Assembly: GCA_018222865.1 (NCBI GenBank) | Contig: JAAEZM010000002.1 | Coordinates: 124,097-182,971, forward strand | DNA length: 58,875 nt | DNA from: Alphaproteobacteria bacterium | GTDB lineage: Bacteria; Pseudomonadota; Alphaproteobacteria; Caulobacterales; Maricaulaceae | Direction of reading: 5' to 3' | Part shown: positions 16,582-24,296 of the stretch, in pieces | How the letters are laid out: each line of letters opens with the position of its first letter | Numbering within the stretch: the first letter of the stretch is position 1 | Notes under the pieces: generated by a model | Databases searched by the model: none | Told to the model about the DNA's origin: nothing | Seen by the model: only the letters and a program-made list of their open reading frames with translations | Translations under genes and position numbers: made by a program

Positions 16582-18144
16582 CTATTCGGCAGGAAGGCTT
16601 TGCGCGGTGGCCGCGATATCAGGCGTGTGCAGGGCATCAAGGCGGATCAGAGTATGGTCAGGCTGCGCGGCGGCAAGCGGATAATCTGAACGGAAATGCC
16701 CGCCCCGGCTCTCCATGCGTTCAAGGGCTGCCTGGGCGATAAAGCGCGCGGCAAGCAGCGGGTCCGCATCGCCATACCGCGTCTGCAATTCATCAATCAG
16801 GCTGAGGAGTGTTTCGAGCCCGGCGGCTTGCCGCTCTACACCGCAATATCGGCTCATCGCCTGACGCAAGCGTTGCAAGGCATGGGGTGGGAGCTCGCTC
16901 ACTTCGCCAGGAATGGCTGCATCTGGAGTGGTCGATACCGATCCGGCGAATGTGTCTGCGCGGTGTGGAAGCTGTGTCTGGATAGCGTTTGCACAGCGAG
17001 CCGCTGCGACCAGCCCCTCAGCGAGGGAGTTGGACGCCAGGCGATTGGCGCCATGCAGCCCTGTCGATGCGCACTCCCCAATGGCGTAGAGCCCGCGAAC
17101 ACTGGTCTTGCCATCAATATCGGTTTTAACCCCGCCCATATGATAATGCGCGGTCGGCGCCACAGGGATGGGCTCAATGCGCGGATCAATGCCTGCATGC
17201 TGGCAAGCGGCGAAGACGGCAGGGAAGCGTTCCGGGAATGACGCACCAATCGCCTCACGACAATCGAGATAGGCGCCTTGGCCGCTGAGATTCTGGCGAT
17301 GCACCGCCCGGGCGACGATATCGCGTGGCGCCAACTCTGCCAGCTCATGCACGGATTTCATGAAGCGCTTGCCCTGCTTGTCGATCAGGATCGCGCCTTC
17401 ACCGCGCAGGGCCTCGGTGCACAAGGGCGCCGGATCGAGATCCGCATTCAGCGCTGTGGGATGGAATTGAACGAATTCGGGGTCCTGGATCACGGCGCCC
17501 AGCCGCGCGGCCATCGCCATGGCCTGACCCTGCATGCCCGAAGGCGTGGTGGTAAGGGCGAATAGACCGCCCGCTCCGCCCATGGCGAGAATGGTGTCGT
17601 CTGCTGCAATGGTTTTGCGCTGGCCAGTCGGATCGACTGCAATCGCCCCTGCGCAGATGCCATCCAAGTCGAGAAGAGTGACAGCCTTCCAGCCATTCAT
17701 CACCTCGATATGGGGGGCTGCGCGCACGGCCTCGATCAATGTCGCCATAATCGCTGCACCCGCGCCATCGCCTTTCACCCGCGCCACGCGGCGGGCTGAG
17801 TGAGCGGCTTCCTTGGAGAGGCTCCAGCCATTATCCGACGTGCGTTCAAACGCCGCGCCAAGCGCGGCCAGGGCCTCGACCTCCGCGGCGGCGCCTTCGG
17901 CCAGGGCAAGGGCAGCGCCTTCATCGACCAGTCCGGCGCCAGCCGCGATGGTGTCGCGGGCGTGCAAAGCCGGGCTGTCATCCGGGCTCAGAGCTGCGGA
18001 AACCCCACCCTGCGCCCAGCCTGATGCGGCGCCCTGGCCGAGCGGTGCTCCGGTGAGCAGCACGACCTTGCGCGGCGCCAGTTTCAACGCTGCCCAGAGC
18101 CCGGCAATACCGGCACCAATGATGAGGGTGGGGCGGGTCATCAC
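16582..18144 (-). CDS. nadB: L-aspartate oxidase
   Basis: Flavoprotein that oxidises L-aspartate to iminoaspartate, the first step of de novo NAD synthesis. The 520-residue product has an N-terminal FAD dinucleotide fold (TLIIGAGIAGLWAALKLAP), the GWAQGGVSAALSPDDS loop, the succinate dehydrogenase-like active region EFVQFHPTALN and RGEGAILIDKQGKRFM, the HYHMGGVKTD motif and GLYAIGECASTGLHGANRLASNSLAEGLV. The helical C-terminal domain is present. It lies between nadA (12 bases) and nadC (9 bases) in one operon. Confidence 0.97.
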   Translation of the reverse strand: MMTRPTLIIGAGIAGLWAALKLAPRKVVLLTGAPLGQGAASGWAQGGVSAALSPDDSPALHARDTIAAGAGLVDEGAALALAEGAAAEVEALAALGAAFERTSDNGWSLSKEAAHSARRVARVKGDGAGAAIMATLIEAVRAAPHIEVMNGWKAVTLLDLDGICAGAIAVDPTGQRKTIAADDTILAMGGAGGLFALTTTPSGMQGQAMAMAARLGAVIQDPEFVQFHPTALNADLDPAPLCTEALRGEGAILIDKQGKRFMKSVHELAELAPRDIVARAVHRQNLSGQGAYLDCREAIGASFPERFPAVFAACQHAGIDPRIEPIPVAPTAHYHMGGVKTDIDGKTSVRGLYAIGECASTGLHGANRLASNSLAEGLVAAARCANAIQTQLPHRADTFAGSVSTTPDAAIPGEVSELPPHALQRLRQAMSRYCGVERQAAGLETLLSLIDELQTRYGDADPLLAARFIAQAALERMESRGGHFRSDYPLAAAQPDHTLIRLDALHTPDIAATAQSLPAE

Positions 18145-18156
18145 GACCCTCCTGGC

Positions 18157-19275
18157 TTAGACGTGGACCAGATCGACCGGCTTTTCCTGGGCGGCAGGGT
18201 CAAAGCTGGCCGGGACAGTCGGCTTGGGCAGGTCCAGCATGGCCTGAACCGATGCACGGGCGCCTTCGATGACGGCCGCATCCACATCCACTTCATGCTG
18301 ATTGAAGCGCAGGGCGTCATAGATGTTTTCCAGCGTGATCTTTTTCATGTGCGGGCAGAGATTGCACGGACGAATGAACTGGATCTCCGGCACGTCCACG
18401 GCGACATTATCGCTCATAGAGCACTCGGTCAGGAGGACGGCTTTTTTCGCGCCGCTCTTGCGGGCCCAGTCGGCCATGGCGGCAGTGGAACCGGCGAAAT
18501 CGGCGGCCTGGACCACATCCAGCGGGCTTTCCGGGTGGGTGATGATCACCACGCCGGGGTGCGCATCGCGCAGATCCTGCACGTCTTCGGCGGTAAACTG
18601 CTCATGGACTTCACAGCTGCCGGCCCAGGTGAGGATTTTCACATCGGTCTGCGCAGCAACATTTTTCGCCAGATACTGGTCGGGCAGAAGGATGACCGTG
18701 TCTGAACCCAGGCTTTCAACAACCTGGACCGCATTGGAGCTGGTGCAGCAGATATCGCACTCGGCTTTGACGTCGGCGCTGGTGTTGACATAGGTCGCGA
18801 CCGGAATGCCCGGATAGGCTTGTTTGATACGGCGCACATCTTCGCCGGTGATGGAGCTGGCGAGCGAGCAGCCCGCTTCCATATCCGGGATGAGAACCGT
18901 CTTTTCCGGGGCCAGGCATTTCGCAGTTTCGGCCATGAAGTGGACGCCGGCCTGAACGATCACATCCGCATCGCTTTCCGCGGCCATGCGGGCCAGAGCC
19001 AGGCTGTCGCCCATAAGATCGCCGACCGTGTGGAAGATATCCGCCGTCATATAGTTGTGGGCGAGAATGACAGCGTTCTTTTCCTTTTTGAGGGTGTTGA
19101 TGGCGTGGATAAGGGCTGCCTTCTGTGGCCATTCCATCGGCGTGACAACGTGTTTCACGCGCTCATAGAGGTGATCCGTCGCCGCTTTGACCTCATCTGT
19201 ATAGGGAAGGAGGTAGGGGGTGTTCGTGCCCTGCTGATCCTTGCTGACCGGCTTGTCCCAATTGACACCGTCCAT
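18157..19275 (-). CDS. nadA: Quinolinate synthase
   Basis: Iron-sulfur enzyme that condenses iminoaspartate with dihydroxyacetone phosphate to quinolinate. The 372-residue product has the three-fold repeated domains and the conserved motifs LAHNYMTADI, HFMAETAKCLAPEKTVLIPDMEAGCSLASS, TYVNTSADVKAECDICCTSSNA and HPESPLDVV. A late CNLCPHMKK is also present; the cysteines that bind the [4Fe-4S] cluster lie in these motifs. ATG 19275 is preferred, with GGGAGCG upstream; a reading frame continuing to 19308 would cross the first operator. It is the first gene of nadABC. Confidence 0.96.
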   Translation of the reverse strand: MDGVNWDKPVSKDQQGTNTPYLLPYTDEVKAATDHLYERVKHVVTPMEWPQKAALIHAINTLKKEKNAVILAHNYMTADIFHTVGDLMGDSLALARMAAESDADVIVQAGVHFMAETAKCLAPEKTVLIPDMEAGCSLASSITGEDVRRIKQAYPGIPVATYVNTSADVKAECDICCTSSNAVQVVESLGSDTVILLPDQYLAKNVAAQTDVKILTWAGSCEVHEQFTAEDVQDLRDAHPGVVIITHPESPLDVVQAADFAGSTAAMADWARKSGAKKAVLLTECSMSDNVAVDVPEIQFIRPCNLCPHMKKITLENIYDALRFNQHEVDVDAAVIEGARASVQAMLDLPKPTVPASFDPAAQEKPVDLVHV

Positions 19276-19291
19276 TGTCTCGCTCCCTGTT

Positions 19292-19308
19292 TTGCTCGAA
19301 ATGAGCAA
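19292..19308. promoter_or_regulatory. Predicted NadQ operator, proximal copy
   Basis: TTGCTCGAAATGAGCAA is a near-perfect palindrome (arms TTGCTC/GAGCAA around five bases) located 16 bases upstream of the nadA start. It is the closest of three copies of TGCTC-N5-GAGC in the nadA leader. A site between promoter and ribosome-binding site would repress by blocking transcription. That NadQ binds it is inferred from the presence of a nadQ-like gene 1.3 kb away. Confidence 0.7.
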
Positions 19309-19371
19309 TAGCTAGATCTTATAAAGGGCAGTCTGGACGTATACCGCCGAGTGACGGTGCAAGACTGCCTT

Positions 19372-19388
19372 ATGCTCGAATTGAGCCT
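19372..19388. promoter_or_regulatory. Predicted NadQ operator, middle copy
   Basis: ATGCTCGAATTGAGCCT repeats the TGCTC-N5-GAGC palindrome with the same five-base spacer as the proximal copy, its centre 80 bases further upstream. The right arm is one base short of symmetry. Together with the distal copy 37 bases away it probably brackets the nadA promoter. Confidence 0.65.
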
Positions 19389-19408
19389 AATGAAGTTGAT
19401 ACCGATAT

Positions 19409-19425
19409 ATGCTCAAAATGAGCAA
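19409..19425. promoter_or_regulatory. Predicted NadQ operator, distal copy
   Basis: ATGCTCAAAATGAGCAA (perfect arms TGCTC/GAGCA around five bases) is the third copy in the nadA leader. It lies 36 bases downstream of the stop of the frameshifted RebB-like gene, so it belongs to the nad promoter region and not to that gene. Confidence 0.68.
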
Positions 19426-19460
19426 AGCGCAAGAGGCGAGTGTGGAAAAGTCCGGGCCGT

Positions 19461-19773
19461 TTAATCGGGCGTGTCAGGATCGGGCATGACTTTAGTGGCG
19501 ACGTCCAGGCTGACACCTTGCGTTGTCGTAGCCTGTAGCACTGTATTCGAATTTTGCGCTGCGGATGTGGCATTGTGGGCCGCATTGCCCAGGGCCTGGG
19601 CGGTGGCCTGATTCAGATTACCCATCGCCAAGGCCGGGGCATCCTCGGGTGGGGTCGATAGTGGCCGTGCTCACCGGGGCGACGGCAGGACCGGTGTCAA
19701 TGTCCTGGGCCTCAGCCGCAGTCAGGCCATGAACGAGGCTTCCCATAGCGGCGGCGATGATCAGTGTGCGCAT
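19461..19773 (-). pseudogene. RebB-like (R-body/killing trait) gene, frameshifted
   Basis: Minus-strand gene starting at ATG 19773 behind a GAGAGGATC ribosome site. The first 40 codons encode a hydrophobic export signal (MRTLIIAAAMGSLVHGLTAA) and a short linker ending STATID. The frame then runs to TAA at 19618. In the next frame the sequence continues naturally as DAPALAMGNLNQATAQALGN, then AAHNATSAAQ and a segment ending LQATTTQGVSLDV, until TAA at 19461. This matches the RebB domain pattern of refractile-body proteins (APAxAMGNLxQxxxQALGNAAxNA...ATTxGV). Removing one base from the GGGG run at 19651-19654 joins the two frames into about 104 residues. It is either a decayed gene or a sequencing error. 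Classical RebB proteins have no signal peptide, so the N-terminus is unusual. Confidence 0.6.
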
Positions 19774-19858
19774 GTCGATGATCCTCTCACGCCATGTAGT
19801 GTGGAGCATAAGGCTTGAGATCACGATAAGCGGACAGGTAAAATTTGACCGGAACAGT

Positions 19859-19892
19859 CCTCAAAAAGGTACTGCCCTCAAAAAGGAACTGG
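19859..19892. repeat. Tandem 17-bp repeat across the rluA stop
   Basis: CCTCAAAAAGGTACTGC (19859-19875) is followed directly by CCTCAAAAAGGAACTGG (19876-19892), identical at 15 of 17 positions. The second copy holds the last codons and the stop of rluA (19878), so the first copy is a duplicate of the gene end. A local slippage duplication is the simplest explanation. Confidence 0.7.
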
Positions 19893-20549
19893 GCTGGAAA
19901 AGCTTACAGGTGCGCCGCCATTAGGATGCCGGAAAGACAGGGTCTGGGCATGCAGGCATAAGCGGTCACTGGCCGCCAGTACGTGCTCGGGTGCGTAAAG
20001 ATTGTCACCCAGAATTGGATGACCCAAGAACTGCATATGCACGCGCAATTGGTGACTGCGACCGGTCAGCGGCGTCAGGCGCACACGGGTATAAGTATCA
20101 CCGGTCTCTATGACCTCCCAGTCCGTGATCGCGGTTTTGCCCTTTTCATGGTCGACATGCTGTTTAGGGCGGTTGGGCCAATCGCAGATCAGGGGCTGAT
20201 CCACCCGACCTGTTTCGGATTCCAGACGTCCCCAGATCTTGGCGACATAGGTTTTTTGCGTCTGGCGTTTTTCAAACTGAAGGCCGATATGCCGATGAGC
20301 ATGAGCGTTCAACGCCAGAACGATGACGCCGGATGTATCCATATCCAGCCGGTGAATGATGCGGGCGCCGGGATAGTCCTGGCGGGCACGGCTCTCCAGA
20401 CAATCGGCGTGGTCTTCCGTGCGGCCGGGCACCGTCAACAGGCCGGAGGGTTTGTTCAGGACCAGAATGTCATCATCTGCATGCAACACGGCCAGCTCGC
20501 CGGCTGGCGGCGGATTATAGATAAAGGAGCGGGGCGCGCTGTCGGCCAT
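19878..20549 (-). CDS. rluA: Pseudouridine synthase, RluA family
   Basis: RNA-modifying enzyme that isomerises uridine in rRNA and/or tRNA. The 223-residue protein has no S4 domain, which together with length (E. coli RluA is 219 residues) and the catalytic loop RIIHRLDMDTSGVIVLALN points to the RluA branch. Other motifs are LVLNKPSGLLTVPG, KTYVAKIWG and LTGRSHQLRVHMQFLGHPILGD. The catalytic Asp is in HRLDMDTSG. Its start overlaps the nadQ stop by one base (TGATG). Its last codons lie in a 17-bp tandem repeat. Confidence 0.92.
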   Translation of the reverse strand: MADSAPRSFIYNPPPAGELAVLHADDDILVLNKPSGLLTVPGRTEDHADCLESRARQDYPGARIIHRLDMDTSGVIVLALNAHAHRHIGLQFEKRQTQKTYVAKIWGRLESETGRVDQPLICDWPNRPKQHVDHEKGKTAITDWEVIETGDTYTRVRLTPLTGRSHQLRVHMQFLGHPILGDNLYAPEHVLAASDRLCLHAQTLSFRHPNGGAPVSFSSPVPF

Positions 20550-21520
20550 CAGGCTTCGCGTATGCGCGGTGTGGCCAGGCCCAGCGACGGCAACCCCGCA
20601 AGCGCTTCGCGGCGATAGCGGAACAACTCGGCTGGTCGGCCTCCGGTCTGGCTTTCAACGCGACCCGTCCCCTCAACGAAACCGGCACGATCCAGGGCGC
20701 GACGGAAATTCTGCTTGTGCAGGCGGTAGCCGATGATGGCTTCCACGGTTTGCTGCAAGTGAGAGAGGGTGAATGCGTCTGGCATCAGCTCAAAAGCGAC
20801 GGGGCGGTATTTGACCTTTCCGCGCAGGCGCGCCAGCGCTGTCGCCAGGATGCGACGGTGATCGGAAGCCATCATGGCCCCCAGCCTCAGTCCCGGGGCC
20901 GGGCGATCCGCCTGGCCGTCTCGCGCCGCCTCATCCACCAGGCCGGCTTCAAAGAGAAGCTCGAAGCGATCGAGGACGCGTTCCTCATTCCAGCCGGAGC
21001 CGCTGACGCCGAAAGTCTGCTTGATGCGATCATGCCGGGTCGCTCGGCGGCCCGGTGCTGCCGCTTCATCGGCCCAGGCTGACAGCCGGGGAAGAATATC
21101 CGCCTCAATCATCTCCGGCTGGCCATTTCGCCAGTCTTCCCAGGGGAAGAAGTCATACCAGTCGCGCCAGATACCGCCGCCATCAGGCGGGGTCTGGTGA
21201 TCGGGTGTCAGGGCAAGATAGCCAATGGAAATGATCCGGGCATTCTCCGCCTCGCTCATCACCGCGACGGGAGCTTCCCGACCGCGGTCTCCGAATGTGT
21301 AGAGCTGTTCGACATATCCCAGCTGGAAGCGCGCCTGCTCCGCCACCCAACGTCGCAGCCCAATCTCGAAGGTGCGGTGTTCATTGGGGTCAAAGGGACC
21401 GAAGGGCAGGGCGATCGCGTCGTCTGCCTGCGGCACGATCAGGACTTGCGGGTGGTCCTCATTGACGGTGAGGATTACCGCGTTGAGGCCAACAACGAGA
21501 CTATTGTCCAGCGCGGTCAT
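20549..21520 (-). CDS. nadQ: NadQ-type transcriptional repressor of NAD biosynthesis
   Basis: Protein of 323 residues with a Nudix-like N-terminal domain that lacks the catalytic Nudix box (VVGLNAVILTVNEDHPQVLIVPQ, then GPFDPNEHRTFEIGLRRWVAEQ) and a C-terminal winged-helix region (FTLSHLQQTVEAIIGYRLHKQNFRRALDRAGFVEG). This is the layout of COG4111, the Nudix-related regulator described in alphaproteobacteria as NadQ. Such regulators repress de novo NAD genes. Three TGCTC-N5-GAGC palindromes precede nadABC 1.3 kb away and are its likely targets. It is the middle gene of an HD-nadQ-rluA operon with overlapping ends (ATGA with the HD gene). Confidence 0.85.
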   Translation of the reverse strand: MTALDNSLVVGLNAVILTVNEDHPQVLIVPQADDAIALPFGPFDPNEHRTFEIGLRRWVAEQARFQLGYVEQLYTFGDRGREAPVAVMSEAENARIISIGYLALTPDHQTPPDGGGIWRDWYDFFPWEDWRNGQPEMIEADILPRLSAWADEAAAPGRRATRHDRIKQTFGVSGSGWNEERVLDRFELLFEAGLVDEAARDGQADRPAPGLRLGAMMASDHRRILATALARLRGKVKYRPVAFELMPDAFTLSHLQQTVEAIIGYRLHKQNFRRALDRAGFVEGTGRVESQTGGRPAELFRYRREALAGLPSLGLATPRIREA

Positions 21521-22134
21521 TGAGAGGCCTCAACATCGGCGAGAGCATGCTCAAACCGGTCAAGAAAGAGCGCCTGGGCATCTTTCACGCGCAAAGGGCG
21601 GATTGCGATCTCAAGCCCGGGGGGCGGACGGCCGAAGAATTTCAGCGATTCCTCATGGCTGAAACCGGCAATCTGCGTAGCTTCGAAATAGGCGCAGATC
21701 GTATCGGCACGCTTGATCTTGCGTTTGACATCCTGCGACAGCTTGGGGGGCAATCCGAAACGCAGGTGGATAGCCGCCTCCAGCTTGTCCTCAAAGGCCC
21801 GGTAATCCACGCCCAGGGCAGCCTTGAACGGGCTGATCATGTCTCCGACGACATATTCAGGTGCATCGTGCAGGAGTGCAGCAAGCCGCCAGCGCGCATC
21901 CATGCCGGGATAGAGTCGGTCCAGGATTTCCAAAACGACAACGGAATGTTCTGCGACGGAGAAGGCGTGATCGCCTCGCGTCTGACCATTCCATCGCGCG
22001 ACCCGCGCCAAACCGTGAGCAATATCCTCGATTTCCACATCAAAAGGAGAGGGGTCGAGGAGATCGAGGCGACGACCGGAGATCATGCGTTGCCAGGCGC
22101 GGGGCGGTTCACTGTTTCGGCCGACTTTGGCCAT
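21517..22134 (-). CDS. HD-domain phosphohydrolase (YfbR-like)
   Basis: Metal-dependent phosphohydrolase of 205 residues. The HD signature is complete: His in DHAFSVAEHSVVVL, HD in LAALLHDAPEYVVGDMISPFK and a later Asp in RADTICAYFEATQ, in the order H...HD...D. E. coli YfbR, the nearest functional reference, is a 5'-deoxynucleotidase. ATG 22134 with GCAAAGGAGACG upstream is chosen over a longer frame. It overlaps nadQ by four bases, and a nucleotide-hydrolysing activity is compatible with NAD metabolism, but that link is inference. Confidence 0.87.
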   Translation of the reverse strand: MAKVGRNSEPPRAWQRMISGRRLDLLDPSPFDVEIEDIAHGLARVARWNGQTRGDHAFSVAEHSVVVLEILDRLYPGMDARWRLAALLHDAPEYVVGDMISPFKAALGVDYRAFEDKLEAAIHLRFGLPPKLSQDVKRKIKRADTICAYFEATQIAGFSHEESLKFFGRPPPGLEIAIRPLRVKDAQALFLDRFEHALADVEASQ

Positions 22135-22308
22135 GCACGCGTCTCCTTTGCATAATTCAGGATGGCGGATGTACCAGAAGCCCCGCTGCGCCGCCAGCAT
22201 ATGCGCCCGTTTCAAACGCAGAAGGTGCGCTAAGACGCCGCGCTCTTAAAGCTGGACGAAGCCGCCCAATGAGGCTGATATAGTTTCAAATAAATAAGGG
22301 AGATATCC

Positions 22309-22683
22309 ATGTCGCTGACCCGTGTCATCATGCGCCTCGGTCGTAATCCGGATGCCGGCTATCCGGAGGGAGACGATAATCACGGTTATGTCGTGGTCGC
22401 ACCGCTGGACAAGGATGGTCATCTCGATGTCGAGCTGTGGCGAGCCCACCGTGAAAAATGCACTGTCGATCGTTTCTCGCCTGACCCGGATGAGAAGGCG
22501 GATGGCTGGCTCACTCATCGCGGAAGTCATTGGTTCTTCCATTATGATGAGGAGCATGAAGGCCCGGATGAGCCGGTCTTTCGCCTCGGCGATCATCTGC
22601 TTCGCGTCGGGGAATACCTGACGATACACGAAGCCGATGGCGATAATCTCACCTACAAGATCACCGAGGCGCAGCCGGTTTAG
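22309..22683 (+). CDS. Conserved hypothetical protein
   Basis: Protein of 124 residues, acidic and rich in His and Trp, without signal or membrane segment. It begins MSLTRVIMRLGRNPDAGYPEGDDNHGYVVVAPLD and carries ELWRAHREKCTVDRF, GWLTHRGSHWFFHYD and DEPVFRLGDHLLRVGEYLTI. The regular beta-strand pattern suggests a small barrel. I have the impression of a conserved alphaproteobacterial family but cannot name it. It ends convergently with the nitroreductase, their stops overlapping by three bases (22680-22683). Confidence 0.82.
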   Translation: MSLTRVIMRLGRNPDAGYPEGDDNHGYVVVAPLDKDGHLDVELWRAHREKCTVDRFSPDPDEKADGWLTHRGSHWFFHYDEEHEGPDEPVFRLGDHLLRVGEYLTIHEADGDNLTYKITEAQPV

Positions 22684-23312
22684 GCAAAGCTGAGAACGTC
22701 TTCGACAGGACGGCGTGGCTTTTGCGGCCACGCCGTGTTCTCCGCGACGCCAACCGTGATCAGCATGACCGGGATTTCACCGGGAGCCAGGTCGAAGGCA
22801 TCGCGTACAGCGTCCGCGTCAAACCCGCTCATTGGTCCGGTCGCAAGGCCTCGGCTTTCCGCCGCCAGCATCAGGCACATGGATGCAAGAGAAACCGAGC
22901 GGAAGGCCTCATCGCGCCGTAATTCCGAACTCTGGCTGTGAGATTGCGCGGCCCCGTCAATCCAGCTCTCGGCAACCGCGTCAGGGACGATGCCAGCGTC
23001 TTGAGCGGGGCGAAGTCGATCGGCCAGGTCAAGATAGCCGGTTTCAACACCGATCATGATGAAGGTTGCAGAGGCGGTTCCAATCTGGGGTTGGCCATAA
23101 GCGGCGGCTTGCAACCGGGCTTTCGCGTCCGGTGTGCGCACGGCGATGAAGCGCCAGTTCTGAAGATTATAGGCGCTTGGCGCGCGAGTTGCGGCTTCTG
23201 CCAGGTCTCGAAGTGTCTGGTCAGCAATCTGTGTGTTCTCGCGGAAGAGGCCGACAGACCGCCGCGAGACGAGAAGATCGTTCAGGGCGTCATAATGAGG
23301 CGTGTCATACAT
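22680..23312 (-). CDS. Nitroreductase family oxidoreductase
   Basis: FMN-dependent NAD(P)H oxidoreductase of 210 residues. Typical elements are the N-terminal RRSVGLFRENTQI, the FMN-binding TRAPSAYNLQNWRFIAVRTP, LRRDEAFRSVSLASMCLMLAAESRGLATGPMSGFD and the C-terminal EIPVMLITVGVAE. Members reduce quinones, nitroaromatics or enoates. It overlaps the end of the upstream EamA transporter by eight bases, so the two are one transcript whose promoter has two MarR-type boxes. Response to an aromatic or quinone compound is therefore plausible. Confidence 0.92.
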   Translation of the reverse strand: MYDTPHYDALNDLLVSRRSVGLFRENTQIADQTLRDLAEAATRAPSAYNLQNWRFIAVRTPDAKARLQAAAYGQPQIGTASATFIMIGVETGYLDLADRLRPAQDAGIVPDAVAESWIDGAAQSHSQSSELRRDEAFRSVSLASMCLMLAAESRGLATGPMSGFDADAVRDAFDLAPGEIPVMLITVGVAENTAWPQKPRRPVEDVLSFA

Positions 23313-24222
23313 GGGAATTCTCCTGTTTTGGAAAGGCGGGGGGAGGGGAATGATGTTGGATGAATTGGACTGCCAGAATGCCAGCGAGCACGGCGGTCAG
23401 CCCAATGAGTCCCTGCGTGTTCAAGCGCTCGCCGAGAATGACCCACCCCAGCAAAACGGCCGTCACCGGACTGAGAAGTCCAAGTGACGAGACTGAGACG
23501 GGGGACAGGCGGCCAATGCCTCGAAACCAGAGCGCATAGGCGACCAGCGCGCCGCCGAGGCTGAGATAGATGTAACCGCCGGCCTGCACCGCATTGAGCG
23601 GCGGCAGTGGAGGATCTATGGCAAGGGCGACCGGGATCAGCATTAATCCGCCGAGGAGGAGTTGCCAGCCGGTGAATGCGCCCACGGACATATCCGGCGC
23701 CCAGCGACGCGACAGGTAAATGCCCGCCGCCATAAAGAAGGCCCCGGCAAAGGCCGCAGTGATTCCGATCACATCCCAGCTCGCCGTCGGGGAAAGAAGC
23801 AGCAGAGCCATGCCTGCGATCGCGCCTCCGGACGCCAGAACGGCGAGCGGGATGGGACGTTTCGCATCGAGCGACCAGGCCAGCGCCATAACCAGCAGGG
23901 GCTGGAAGGCGCCAATCACCGCGGCCAGCCCGCCGGGCAGGCGGTAAGCTGCGATGAAGATCATCGCCTGGAAGGCGGCGATATTGATGGCGGAAAGAAT
24001 GAGAAGCTTGGGCCAATACGCCCGGCTGGGCAGGGCTTGATTGACCGAAAGTAGGATTAGGCCAGCGGGCAATGCCCGTATCAAAGCAGCGGTGAACGGG
24101 CGGTCCGGCGGCAATAGCTCCGTGGTGACAATATAGGTCGAGCCCCAAATCCCAGGAGCCAAAGCGGTCAGGAGCGTATCGAGCGCGGTGCGGAGCGTGC
24201 CGTTATTGTGTGTCTGCGTCAT
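23305..24222 (-). CDS. EamA/DMT-family transporter
   Basis: Inner-membrane transporter of the drug/metabolite superfamily, about 305 residues with ten hydrophobic segments in two EamA repeats (first from ALAPGIWGSTYIVTTELLPP, second from AFAGAFFMAAGIYLSRRW to GWVILGERLNTQG). It probably exports a small molecule. Two starts two codons apart are possible (24228 and 24222); 24222 gives better spacing to GAAG upstream, while 24228 lies in the first MarR box. It is divergent from a MarR regulator and co-transcribed with a nitroreductase. Confidence 0.92.
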   Translation of the reverse strand: MTQTHNNGTLRTALDTLLTALAPGIWGSTYIVTTELLPPDRPFTAALIRALPAGLILLSVNQALPSRAYWPKLLILSAINIAAFQAMIFIAAYRLPGGLAAVIGAFQPLLVMALAWSLDAKRPIPLAVLASGGAIAGMALLLLSPTASWDVIGITAAFAGAFFMAAGIYLSRRWAPDMSVGAFTGWQLLLGGLMLIPVALAIDPPLPPLNAVQAGGYIYLSLGGALVAYALWFRGIGRLSPVSVSSLGLLSPVTAVLLGWVILGERLNTQGLIGLTAVLAGILAVQFIQHHSPPPAFPKQENSHV

Positions 24223-24227
24223 GGACA

Positions 24228-24245
24228 TATCTTCAGCTCAAGATA
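24228..24245. promoter_or_regulatory. MarR-type operator, EamA-proximal copy
   Basis: TATCTTCAGCTCAAGATA has arms TATCTT/AAGATA around a six-base centre. It overlaps the start region of the EamA gene and matches the second box 40 bases away. Binding by the divergently encoded MarR protein is inferred. Confidence 0.6.
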
Positions 24246-24267
24246 ACCTGTGTGAGCAGCAGATATA

Positions 24268-24285
24268 TGTCTTGAATTCAAGATA
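24268..24285. promoter_or_regulatory. MarR-type operator, marR-proximal copy
   Basis: TGTCTTGAATTCAAGATA contains the perfect palindrome TCTTGAATTCAAGA (24270-24283), the shape of many MarR boxes. It lies 12 bases upstream of the marR-like start, a position suited to autorepression. The sister box is at 24228-24245. Confidence 0.7.
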
Positions 24286-24296
24286 CAAGGGGTGGC

